A stretch of 64,000 nucleotides of DNA from Marinobacter aromaticivorans (GTDB lineage: Bacteria > Pseudomonadota > Gammaproteobacteria > Pseudomonadales > Oleiphilaceae): contig NZ_NIHD01000002.1 of NCBI RefSeq assembly GCF_002806975.1, positions 310,001-374,000 on the forward strand. The letters are read 5' to 3'. Each line of letters begins with the position of its first letter. The first letter of the stretch is position 1. Position numbers and translations under genes: made by a program. Shown here in pieces: positions 36,940-45,710 of this stretch. The notes beneath the pieces were generated by a model. It was given only the letters and a program-made list of their open reading frames with translations, had not been told where the DNA came from and ran no database searches.

Positions 36940-39900
36940 AGCCTTGTCCTGTTTTACTCTGTGTTAGTCCACGTTCAATCATCTCATCCAGAATCGCCAA
37001 TTCTTTGCGAACCTGGCTCCATTGCGGATGTTCCGCTTTTACCAGTGCTTCCACAACGCCCGCCTGAAGGGTCATCGCAGGATAACCCATTGCGCCCGCA
37101 GTCCCCTTTATCTGATGGGTTTCGGATTGCAGCACATCCCGGTCCCGGTCAGCCAGTGCCTGGCTCATTCTCTCCCGGCGCTTACCCAGTCCCGACCGGA
37201 ATTTATCAACAAGCAGACTGATTCCTTCATCTTCCCCGGTTTCGTCCGCTGGCCCGGAACCCAGAAACCGCCGCAACAGGGATTGCAGGCGGCGCTCGTC
37301 GATGGGTTTGTCCAGCACCCCGTCGCAACCGGCCTCACGCAAGGCGTCTGTTTCCCGCTGATCGCCTGCCGTAAACGCAATAATCGAACGCCGGAAACCG
37401 GCCTGCCGGAGCAGCCGGGTTGCTTCAACGCCGTCCATGACCGGCATATGCCGATCCATAAGCACCAGTTGCACGGAATCTGAAAGGGCCTTGCGCACGG
37501 CTTCGTCACCGGAGGTAACCGTAACAACATCGAGACCCAGGCGGCTCAGGACCCGCTCCACCAACTGCCGGTTTTCCCGGTTATCCTCAGCAACCAGAAC
37601 CTTGCCGCGGTACTGCCCGACCGGTTCTTCCGCAGGCCCCGGCTGTACCGTCAGATAGCGGGCCAGAACCTCGTATAAACGCTGCTTGTCGATGGGCTTG
37701 GCCAGATGCTCATTACAGCCTGCCAGCCGATAGTCAGCAATGTCTTCCGACATGACATTGGCGGTCAAGGCAACTACCGGTGTATTTACTCCTGCTTCAC
37801 GCAGGGCTGCCGTCGCATCACGACCGTTCATGACCGGCATCTGGATATCCATCAGTATCAGATCAAAGGGCTCACGCACTGCCATTTCCAGCGCTTCTGC
37901 ACCATTATTTACGTGCACCAGTTCCGCCCCCGTGCGTTCGACCAGCAGCGAGACCAGCCGGCGATTCACATCGTTGTCCTCGGCGCAGAGTATGCGACCG
38001 GAGAGGCGGGGCGCCACAACCATCGGGATGGCCCGCCGGCGCTGGCTGAGCTCGGATGCATCCCGCAAAAAGTGAACCTGGTCCAGGGAGCCGGTGCGGA
38101 TGGATAACTCGAACTCGCTGCCCTCGCCATAGGTGCTGCTGGCGCGAATACTGCCGCCCAGCATTTCCGCCAGCCGGCGGGAAATGCTCAGGCCCAGGCC
38201 GGTGCCGCCATACTGCCGGGAAATAGCGGCGCTGCCCTGGGCAAAGGGGTCGAACAGCCGGCCAAGCTGTTCCGGCTTCATACCAATGCCGGTGTCCACC
38301 ACCCTGGCAATCAGGGTTTCGGCCTCACGATCACAACGTATCGACAGGGAGATCGAGCCTTTTTCGGTAAATTTAAGCGCGTTTCCACATAAATTTATAA
38401 TGATCTGCCGCAGCCGCGTGGGGTCTGTCTGAATCATCTCCGGCAGTGGATACTCACAGACTATCCTGAAATCCAGCCCCTTTTCCCGTGCCCGGGGGGC
38501 GAAAAACGCGCGGATTTCATCCAGCAGCTCGGGCAGGTTGACCGGGACAATATCCACATCCAGCTTGTTGGCATCAATTTTGGAGTGATCAAGAATATCA
38601 TTCACCAGCTCCAGCAGATGACGACCGCTGCGAACCACCGTTTCAGCGCTGCTGCGCTTTTCCTGATCATCAAGATCCGGATCCATAAGCGTTTCGCCAT
38701 AACCGATAATGGCCGCCAGCGGTGTCCGGATTTCATGGCTCATGTTGGCGAGGAACTGGCTCTTGGCCTCGGCCGAATTGCGCGCCAGCTCTTTTTCCAG
38801 CCGCTCCTGTTCCCGCTCCCGCTCAATGCGCTGGCGCCGGTGGCTTTCCGTGGAGTCAACGCAGGTTCCCTCCAGGTGTGTGGCATTGCCGTCTGCATCG
38901 TAGGCTGTATGGAGTGAAATAATCGCCCAGCGCTCTTCGCCTCCCCGGGTCAGATAGCGGGCCTCTATGCCTTTTACTGTGCCCCGTGCCTCGAGCTGCT
39001 GCACCACGAAGTCCCGCAGCCGCTCATCCGCAATGCAGGCCTCGAGCACATCCGGGTTGCTCTCCAGCAATTCCTGGCTGGTGTTGAACCCCATCAGGCG
39101 GGCCATGGCCGGGTTGGCGGTCACAAACCGGCGCTCGACGGACATCTGGAAAACTCCTTCGATGGCATTATCAAACAGTGACTGGTAACGCTGCAGGTTG
39201 GAGAGCGCCCGCCGGCTCCAGTTCAGCGCCTGTCCCTGAACCTGCTTGATCCTGTCGGCCAGGGCGAAGGAAAACAGGATAATCTGGGCAGTCAGCCCGA
39301 TCTGGGGTGCGTACAGGGTAAAGGTATTGAGGGGCAGATAGCCCATAACCGTCAACCCGTACACGCAAAAACCTATAAGCGCCAAGGCCCAGGCGAAAAA
39401 GTAGGAACGCGCTGCCGGATTGTAATAACGCCAGGACAGATAACTGACGGCTATGAGGATCAGGCAGAGCAGGATCGACCCGATAACAATCCATTCCATG
39501 GCAATGTGATACGGCACGAACAAAGACAAGGCAAAGGTCAGAAGCACCGAATAGATGCACATTCTGAGAACATGGTCGAGGTCTGGCGAGCGCTCACGGG
39601 TTTCAAGCAGTGCGCGGGCCATCAGCAAACCCCAGAACCAGGTCATGATGATCTGAAAATGCAGGTATTCCTTGCTCAGCAACGCCGGGCGGCTATCCAG
39701 CAGCTGGATACCATGCACCTGTTCGGTGGCGATAAACACCGCTGCCGAAACCAGATAAAGCACGTAGTAGATGTTGCTGGGTTCGCGAACCGAGACCGCA
39801 ACAAACAGATTGTAAGCCAGTATGGCGAGCAGGCTGCCCAGCAATGCGCCCCGGACCAGCTCTTCCACTGACACTTTCTCGATATAACTGTCTGGAGCCC

Positions 39901-40468
39901 ACAGGCTCACAGGCAGGCGAAACGTATTGGTGTTTATGATGCGCAGATACACCGACGTAAGGCTGCCGGGCTCCAGGTTCAGCCTGAATGCGGGGTTGGG
40001 CACTGCCAGATCACGCTCGGCCCAGTTGTCCTTGTAGCCAGCCTTGCGCTGTTCGATCAACTCGCCATCACGCACCAGGTACAGCCTGACCTCATCAACC
40101 AGCGGCAGGGCCAGTTCCAGTATCCACTCCGTATTGGCCGGCCCGGCGTCCGTGCGTACATCAAAGCGGGTCCAATAGGCGGATTCAGTATATCCAAAGT
40201 TCAGAACACCGCTTTCCTGCCAGCTGAACCGTTCGGGCTCCATGGCCAGAATATCTGGCAGCCGATACGCCCGGTCGGCATCCTCCAGGTAGGAGATGCA
40301 GCCGCCAAAATCACGAACACTTTCGGTATTGGCTCCCAGGACTATCTGGCCATCACGGCACGGCTCCTGCGCACTCGACAGGCCAGGCACCAGAGCTGTG
40401 AATAAGCATATCGCGACAAGCAGCCATTGCACCGCTTTGCCGGGAGCCGGTTTAAACCGTTGCTGCAA
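36932..40468 (-). CDS. DISM-type hybrid sensor histidine kinase with PAS, two receivers and Hpt
   Basis: The 1178-residue phosphorelay protein. Signal peptide 1-33. Periplasmic 7TMR-DISMED2 domain about 40-195, seven-helix 7TMR-DISM region 205-405, PAS 425-545, HisKA with SHEIRTP (H578), HATPase with NLCGNALKF (N boxes) and GTGLGL (755-760), receiver 1 (D874), receiver 2 (D1005), and a C-terminal Hpt domain (ETHQIKGTAGAMG, H1118). The DISMED2 domain is predicted to bind carbohydrate or other small ligands. The complete relay ends in Hpt, so the CheY-like protein two genes downstream is a natural phosphate acceptor. Confidence 0.94.
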   Translation of the reverse strand: MQQRFKPAPGKAVQWLLVAICLFTALVPGLSSAQEPCRDGQIVLGANTESVRDFGGCISYLEDADRAYRLPDILAMEPERFSWQESGVLNFGYTESAYWTRFDVRTDAGPANTEWILELALPLVDEVRLYLVRDGELIEQRKAGYKDNWAERDLAVPNPAFRLNLEPGSLTSVYLRIINTNTFRLPVSLWAPDSYIEKVSVEELVRGALLGSLLAILAYNLFVAVSVREPSNIYYVLYLVSAAVFIATEQVHGIQLLDSRPALLSKEYLHFQIIMTWFWGLLMARALLETRERSPDLDHVLRMCIYSVLLTFALSLFVPYHIAMEWIVIGSILLCLILIAVSYLSWRYYNPAARSYFFAWALALIGFCVYGLTVMGYLPLNTFTLYAPQIGLTAQIILFSFALADRIKQVQGQALNWSRRALSNLQRYQSLFDNAIEGVFQMSVERRFVTANPAMARLMGFNTSQELLESNPDVLEACIADERLRDFVVQQLEARGTVKGIEARYLTRGGEERWAIISLHTAYDADGNATHLEGTCVDSTESHRRQRIEREREQERLEKELARNSAEAKSQFLANMSHEIRTPLAAIIGYGETLMDPDLDDQEKRSSAETVVRSGRHLLELVNDILDHSKIDANKLDVDIVPVNLPELLDEIRAFFAPRAREKGLDFRIVCEYPLPEMIQTDPTRLRQIIINLCGNALKFTEKGSISLSIRCDREAETLIARVVDTGIGMKPEQLGRLFDPFAQGSAAISRQYGGTGLGLSISRRLAEMLGGSIRASSTYGEGSEFELSIRTGSLDQVHFLRDASELSQRRRAIPMVVAPRLSGRILCAEDNDVNRRLVSLLVERTGAELVHVNNGAEALEMAVREPFDLILMDIQMPVMNGRDATAALREAGVNTPVVALTANVMSEDIADYRLAGCNEHLAKPIDKQRLYEVLARYLTVQPGPAEEPVGQYRGKVLVAEDNRENRQLVERVLSRLGLDVVTVTSGDEAVRKALSDSVQLVLMDRHMPVMDGVEATRLLRQAGFRRSIIAFTAGDQRETDALREAGCDGVLDKPIDERRLQSLLRRFLGSGPADETGEDEGISLLVDKFRSGLGKRRERMSQALADRDRDVLQSETHQIKGTAGAMGYPAMTLQAGVVEALVKAEHPQWSQVRKELAILDEMIERGLTQSKTGQGYE

Positions 40469-40596
40469 AATGTGATCTCCGCGAGGGCAGATGCCTGTTT
40501 TATGATTTATTGTCAGCAGTCGGACCGGGGCGCAAAGCCCCGCGGGTATTCACTTTAGCCGTTTATGGCTGATTTCGCACCTCAGGGCCTTCTGAA

Positions 40597-41625
40597 ATGA
40601 GACACTCCTGCCTGTTCGCTGCCATTTCATTCGCATTTCTGAGCCTTGGCGGGTGCGGGATGGAAGATACCGGGCCATCAGCGTTCAATCCTGCCACCAA
40701 TGTGGATCTGGCCTTTTCCAGTTTCACGTTAACTGAAGAAATAGACACCACTCTGTTCTACGATCTCTTCGCAGCAGTTGAGCCTGCGGATAGCAGCGAC
40801 GCTGAGGCTCAGGCAACAGCAGCAGGTATTCGCTCCCAATTATCAGCTTTTCTCGGGCTGAAATACTCGACAGATCCGGAGTTAACCCTGGAATCGGTAC
40901 GAAACCCTCTGGACCTTATGCGCCGTGTGGTCGGAGAAAACTCCGTTCGGAACTTCAATGACGGTCGCCAGTACATCAGTTCCCGCATCGATAATGGCCT
41001 GGCTGGTGAATACAATAATAAAACCAATGGTGTGTATATCCGCTTTAGCGATAAAGGTGCGGCTGAAGAAGGCCTGCCAATATCCCAATATGAATGGATT
41101 TACCCAATCGTTAAGTGGGTCTATACACCAGGCTCCTCCAATAGAGTAATTCGAATTATAAACTGGGTTGCATCAGGGAGTTTTGCCGAAGGCACAACAA
41201 GACCAAGCGCAACCCTTGGAACCGAGTCCAGACCCCGCGACTTTCAGCCCTTCGGCTACAATGACGGCGCAAGACTCCACAGCGAGGGGAGCATAGTTAT
41301 TGAAGGCGAGCGAGAAATGTCGTTTGTCAGAGAGTATGAGGGGCTTAACACCGATTCCATCAACATTGATGGCACAGCCATCGGAACCGAGCAAGGTGTC
41401 AAAGAGGGCCCCGAGTTCAGTTTTGCGGGAGCGACCGTGGATTGCCTCAAGATAGAGATGAACTACGCCACCCAGTTAATCGAGCTATTCACATCACGGG
41501 GTGAGCCGCCACAGATCATGGATCCCGCAAACCCCGATCAGACCATAAGCAATCCTGCGTACTGCCTGAATCTGGAAAGTCCCACCAAAAGCTACCAGAC
41601 CAAGCAAACTGGCCTGAGAATGTAA
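40597..41625 (+). CDS. predicted lipoprotein, 342 aa, unknown
   Basis: Signal peptide with lipobox LGGC (lipidated C20) followed by Gly and Met, so outer-membrane location is likely. The rest is soluble and slightly acidic with no family recognised; segments such as GVYIRFSDKGAAEEGLPISQYEWIYPIVKW and VIEGEREMSFVREYEGLNTDSINIDG look like beta structure. Two cysteines (VDCLK, AYCLN) near the C-terminus could form a disulfide. Codon use is less G+C rich than in neighbours, hinting at transfer. No partner gene is evident. Confidence 0.7.
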   Translation: MRHSCLFAAISFAFLSLGGCGMEDTGPSAFNPATNVDLAFSSFTLTEEIDTTLFYDLFAAVEPADSSDAEAQATAAGIRSQLSAFLGLKYSTDPELTLESVRNPLDLMRRVVGENSVRNFNDGRQYISSRIDNGLAGEYNNKTNGVYIRFSDKGAAEEGLPISQYEWIYPIVKWVYTPGSSNRVIRIINWVASGSFAEGTTRPSATLGTESRPRDFQPFGYNDGARLHSEGSIVIEGEREMSFVREYEGLNTDSINIDGTAIGTEQGVKEGPEFSFAGATVDCLKIEMNYATQLIELFTSRGEPPQIMDPANPDQTISNPAYCLNLESPTKSYQTKQTGLRM

Positions 41626-41644
41626 GTCGTTGTTGGCAAGAGCA

Positions 41645-41911
41645 TTAAAATCGGCTAGTTGTCAGATCCCAGTTGCGCAAAAAACCTTTTTTGCGATCAA
41701 CCATACGTTCGTAGGCTGAAATCATGACGGCTACGTGGGGCGCGTTGGCCAGGCGCAGTACTTCTATCCGCCGCTCCAGGCGCTCAACCTCTGTAATGAC
41801 CTGCTGGTGCACGTGGCTGCGCACGCTGTCGTGGTGATCAAGCCGAACCTGTCTTGCGGTTACAGGGTGTTCATGGCGAGGCGTTGGGGGCTTGTACATT
41901 GCGTAGCTCAT
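41645..41911 (-). CDS. small helical protein, 88 aa, unknown
   Basis: Begins MSYAMYKPPTPRHEHPVTARQVRLDHHD and continues as a charged helix (QQVITEVERLERRIEVLRLANAPHVAVMISAYERMVDRKKGFLRNW) with coiled-coil character. The start is uncertain: ATGs at 41911 and 41899. No domain is recognised. It converges with the lipoprotein gene. Confidence 0.55.
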   Translation of the reverse strand: MSYAMYKPPTPRHEHPVTARQVRLDHHDSVRSHVHQQVITEVERLERRIEVLRLANAPHVAVMISAYERMVDRKKGFLRNWDLTTSRF

Positions 41912-42108
41912 CCGTTGAGTTGCGACTGTTCCTTAATATGAGCGCAGTTTGCACGACTGTCCGACAAAGCGCAACAAAATGAATAGAGTTTCACTTCTAT
42001 TTAATCATCAGACACTGCCGCACCCGCAATCCTCACTTCCGGAGATTCCTGGCGAATCCGCTGCTATAGTTCTTCATGATGTTTCATTTGCCCCAACGGA
42101 ACCGTTTT

Positions 42109-42453
42109 ATGAGCCAGACATCTGTTGCCGATACGCTTCGGGAATACCTGTCCCTGCTTGAGTTGCTGGACGACGCTTACTGGGAAGCCTCCAGTATCCA
42201 GCATAAAGACATGCTGTACGACATCATCAGCATTTTCAGCCAGGAAGTGTCCGAAATAAACAAACTCAGCATTCAGGATCACCACTACCCATATGAGGTG
42301 ATTACCGAGGGCATTCGGCGGGTTGTGCCGAAACTGGAGCGGCTGGACGAAAGCCGCGAGGAAGTGATCCAACGCACCCAGACGCTGACCGACTTCCGTG
42401 ACATCCTGTCATCCGTGCACGGCATTCTTGAGGGCCAGCTGGGCACCCTGTGA
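42109..42453 (+). CDS. small acidic helical protein, 114 aa, unknown
   Basis: All-helical, acidic protein (MSQTSVADTLREYLSLLELLDDAYWEASSI..., ending ILSSVHGILEGQLGTL). No motif is recognised. A weak GGAA precedes the ATG at 42109; an earlier in-frame ATG at 42076 would add 11 residues. It converges with the serine hydrolase gene 9 bp apart. Confidence 0.65.
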   Translation: MSQTSVADTLREYLSLLELLDDAYWEASSIQHKDMLYDIISIFSQEVSEINKLSIQDHHYPYEVITEGIRRVVPKLERLDESREEVIQRTQTLTDFRDILSSVHGILEGQLGTL

Positions 42454-42462
42454 ATGGTCGCC

Positions 42463-43749
42463 TCAGACGACGACCACAGGGCGCTCATTTTCCGGGCGCA
42501 GGGGGAACTGCCGGGCAATGGTGTAAACGAATTTGCCCAGCGCCGGAATGTGGTGCCCGACAATAGGGAACCCGGTATTCAGAAGGCTTACCGAGATATC
42601 CCGGGCTGCATCCGCCCAGCATAGCTTGTTGATCAGCCCCACGTGCCCGAACGCATAGCGGCTTTTCTGGCCCCACAAGCCCACCGGGTTACCGCCCAGC
42701 ATCATGCCGGCACTGAAGCGCATGGGGATCATCATGGTGCGATCAATCTGCAAGGACCCGAACTGCTGGATGGCGCGGCGAATGGTTATTTCACTGCAGA
42801 TCCGCTTGCCGTTCCAGACACCGCCATTGAGCATCATCTGGAAAAAACGCCCCATTTCTTCCGCCGTTCCGCACAGATTGCCCGCCGGAATGACGGCTTC
42901 CTGAAAGCGCGGGTCGTTGGTGACATATTCGACCGTGGAGATATCACCACCCAGTGCACGATTCACAATCCAGGACACCGGGAAACGCGGGGTTGGCCCG
43001 GTGGCGTAGTTGGTGGCCAGTTCATGCAGGTTTTCCGGCTGAATGCCGTAGGTGAACCATGTCATCCCCATGGGCTGGCGCAGGTGCTTGTCGAGATAAT
43101 TTTCGATGCTGTCGCCGGTGACCTTTTCCAGCACACGTTGCAATACGTAACCACCGGTTATGGCGTGATAAGCCACCCTGGAACCGTCTACCTCGATGGC
43201 CCTGGATTCACACAGCAAACGCCAGATCTCGTCCCTGTTCCACAGCACATCGATGGGGGTTTCCCTGGGAATGGCCGGGATACCGCCCCTGTGGGACAGA
43301 ATCTGGTGCACAGTGATCGTGCGCTTGCCGTTTTTTGCAAACTCCGGGCAGTAATAGCACACGGGGTCCATCAGGTTCACCAGCCCCTGCTCAACCAGCA
43401 TGTGCATTAACAAGGCTGTGACTGCCTTGGAGGCAGAGAAGTAACATACAGGTGTGTTCGTGGTCATGGCGACTTTCGGTGTGCCGGCGGGTTCATGAGG
43501 GCCGTTTCCGCTGGCGTGGCCGATCGCACGGTGCAGTATCTGTTCACCCCTGTGGCGCACGGATAGCTGTATACCCGGATGGACACCGGTGCGGTATAAG
43601 GCCTCGACGCTTTTCCAGATGGTGTCGACGGTGCGCGTATCAACACCAACCGCGCCCGGCCTTTCGCCGGCAGCATCGCGGTAGGTAACGGCAGATAAAT
43701 CCTTGGGAACCTTGCAACTGTGCAGTGCACGACGGGCTATTGGGTTCAT
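42463..43749 (-). CDS. class C beta-lactamase-fold serine hydrolase (EstB-like)
   Basis: The 428-residue protein has the SxxK motif in YFSASKAVTAL (S105, K108), a Tyr motif in RVAYHAITGGYVLQRVLEKVTG, and a Gly-rich C-terminal region AFGHVGLINKLCW. There is no clear signal peptide, so it is probably cytoplasmic, unlike true beta-lactamases. The family includes esterases, D-aminopeptidases and penicillin-binding-like proteins. Esterase activity is the likeliest guess. Confidence 0.85.
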   Translation of the reverse strand: MNPIARRALHSCKVPKDLSAVTYRDAAGERPGAVGVDTRTVDTIWKSVEALYRTGVHPGIQLSVRHRGEQILHRAIGHASGNGPHEPAGTPKVAMTTNTPVCYFSASKAVTALLMHMLVEQGLVNLMDPVCYYCPEFAKNGKRTITVHQILSHRGGIPAIPRETPIDVLWNRDEIWRLLCESRAIEVDGSRVAYHAITGGYVLQRVLEKVTGDSIENYLDKHLRQPMGMTWFTYGIQPENLHELATNYATGPTPRFPVSWIVNRALGGDISTVEYVTNDPRFQEAVIPAGNLCGTAEEMGRFFQMMLNGGVWNGKRICSEITIRRAIQQFGSLQIDRTMMIPMRFSAGMMLGGNPVGLWGQKSRYAFGHVGLINKLCWADAARDISVSLLNTGFPIVGHHIPALGKFVYTIARQFPLRPENERPVVVV

Positions 43750-43950
43750 CGGGTACGCCTTGGTATTGGTGACTGTTATTATTCTATCTTCGGGATGCTC
43801 GCTGTGCGGTTCATTGGCTGAAAACCGCCAGAGTCCGCGTCAAAGCGTACACCGGAACCATCATTATGCACCAGAGTGTATTGCAGCCCGGCTCAGGCGT
43901 TGCTATCAACCCTCGGCCTGTATAACAATCAACGGTTTCAGGAGCCACCT

Positions 43951-44421
43951 ATGACGCCCGGTATCAATGCCGCCAGTAAAGCCGGTATTTCCTACAGGAT
44001 CCATGAATACGAACACGATCCCGCCAGCACAAGTTACGGCACTGAAGCGGCCGAAAAAATGGGCGTTGACCCGGCACGGGTGTTCAAAACCCTGGTTGTA
44101 TCCGTGGACGGTAAATCCCTGGCGGTGGGTGTGCTGCCCGTTACGGCAATGCTGAGCCTGAAGCGGATTGCCCGGGCGGCTGGCGGCAAGAAAGCAAGCA
44201 TGGCCGACCCGCAGGAAGTCCAGCGCCGCACCGGCTATGTGTTGGGAGGCGTCAGCCCTCTGGGCCAGAAGAGCCGTTTGAAAACCTTCATTGATTCATC
44301 TGCAGAAAACTTCGATACCCTCTTTGTGAGCGCTGGCCGTCGGGGGCTGGAGATTGAGCTTTCGCCCGGGGATCTGGCCAGGCTGAGTGACGGGCAGTTG
44401 GTGCCGCTTCAGCAGGAGTAG
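43951..44421 (+). CDS. ybaK: Cys-tRNA(Pro)/Cys-tRNA(Cys) deacylase YbaK
   Basis: Editing enzyme that hydrolyses mischarged Cys-tRNA(Pro). The 156-residue YbaK/EbsC fold shows VFKTLVVSVDGKSLAVGVLPV with the catalytic Lys, KKASMADPQEVQRRTGYVLGGVSPLG (GxxSP/GGVSP loop) and the Arg/Lys-rich tail. AGGAG precedes the ATG at 43951. Only 3 bp separate it from the antiporter gene, so the two are coupled. Confidence 0.93.
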   Translation: MTPGINAASKAGISYRIHEYEHDPASTSYGTEAAEKMGVDPARVFKTLVVSVDGKSLAVGVLPVTAMLSLKRIARAAGGKKASMADPQEVQRRTGYVLGGVSPLGQKSRLKTFIDSSAENFDTLFVSAGRRGLEIELSPGDLARLSDGQLVPLQQE

Positions 44422-44424
44422 GCA

Positions 44425-45630
44425 ATGTCCCACGCACAGGATCTCCTGATGATTGGCGGCATCATGTTGCTGGCTCTGGGTGCCCATACGCTGGGCCAGC
44501 GGATGCATGTTCCCAGAGTGACCCTCCTGTTGCTGGTGGGCGCACTGGCCGGCCCCGAAGTTCTTGATCTGATTCCAGCCAGGGTCAGTGACAATTTTGG
44601 CCTGGTTACCGAACTTACCCTGGCGATGGTGGGTTTCCTGCTTGGCGAACGCATGTCTTTGCGGGATCTCAGGCAGGGCCGGGAAGCCATTATCGTAAGC
44701 CTGGCGGTGACCCTGGTGACGGCCCTGCTGATATTCCTCGCTACCTGGTTCGTAACGCAGAATTTGCCTGCTTCACTGGTGCTTGCGGCCATCTCAACGG
44801 CAACCGACCCTGCTGCCACCCTCGATGTAATGAGAGAAACCGCATCCCGGGGGCCGCTGACCCGGGTCGTGGCACAGGTTGTTGCCATCGACGATGCCTG
44901 GGGCGCCATTCTGTTCAGCATCCTGCTGGTGTTTGCCGAACTTTTCTCGGGAGATGGCGCCCACTTGTTCAAAACCATCGGATACGGGTTTTACGAAGTG
45001 TTTGGCGCCATCATACTCGGCGGACTTCTGGGCCTGCCCATGGCGTGGATGACGGGCCGCCTGAAACCGGGCGAACCGATGCTGCTCGAATCGGCAGGGT
45101 TTGTTTTTCTGGCTGCCGGCATCGCCGGAGCAGTGGATGTGTCCTACCTGCTTACCTGCATGACGTTGGGTATTACTGTGGCAAACCGGGCACACCACCA
45201 TGTACGGCCGTTCCGCTCCATCGAGGGGATCGTGGAACCCTTCCTTGCCATGTTTTTCTTTCTGGCCGGTTTTGGCCTCGACTGGGGGTTACTCTCGACA
45301 CTTGGCCTTCTCGGAGCAGTCTATGTCCTTGCCCGCACCTCTGGCAGAATTCTTGGTGGCTACACCGGCGGCGTTCTTGCCGGCTCCAGCCATACGGTGC
45401 GCTGGCGTAACGGTGCCTGCCTGTTACCCCAGGCAGGGGTCGCCATGGGCCTGGCTCTGGTGGCAACCAACCGAATGCCGGAGATAGCCTTCATCCTGCC
45501 GCTGGTTATCGGCTCCACCGTGCTATTCGAGCTGATCGGACCTCCGGTCACAATGTATCAGCTCCACAAGGCTGGCGAGAGCGGCAAAGGCTACCTGGAA
45601 GAACCGGACGACGATTACAGCCAGCCATAA
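44425..45630 (+). CDS. cation:proton antiporter, CPA2 (KefB/NhaS-like)
   Basis: A membrane protein of 401 residues with about 12 helices and no C-terminal RCK domain. Family features include TLLLLVGALAGPEVLDLIP at the N-terminus, TLAMVGFLLGERMS, the ion-binding ISTATDPAATLDVMRE and the RWRNGACLLPQAGVAMGLALV segment near the end. The AGGAG ribosome site lies inside the end of ybaK. Na+ or K+ exchange is likely in a marine organism, but the ion cannot be set from sequence. Confidence 0.87.
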   Translation: MSHAQDLLMIGGIMLLALGAHTLGQRMHVPRVTLLLLVGALAGPEVLDLIPARVSDNFGLVTELTLAMVGFLLGERMSLRDLRQGREAIIVSLAVTLVTALLIFLATWFVTQNLPASLVLAAISTATDPAATLDVMRETASRGPLTRVVAQVVAIDDAWGAILFSILLVFAELFSGDGAHLFKTIGYGFYEVFGAIILGGLLGLPMAWMTGRLKPGEPMLLESAGFVFLAAGIAGAVDVSYLLTCMTLGITVANRAHHHVRPFRSIEGIVEPFLAMFFFLAGFGLDWGLLSTLGLLGAVYVLARTSGRILGGYTGGVLAGSSHTVRWRNGACLLPQAGVAMGLALVATNRMPEIAFILPLVIGSTVLFELIGPPVTMYQLHKAGESGKGYLEEPDDDYSQP

Positions 45631-45668
45631 AAAAACCCCGGAAAGCTACCAACGGCTATCCGGGGTTC
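45628..45668 (-). terminator. terminator of icd (convergent region)
   Basis: AACCCCGG and CCGGGGTT enclose an 18-base loop region; on the minus strand TTTTTTT follows. It serves icd and may also slow transcripts from the antiporter gene on the other strand. Confidence 0.8.
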
Positions 45669-45710
45669 GGTTTCAGGCGACCGGACGGGCCGCCCGGCTT
45701 CCATTCAGGA

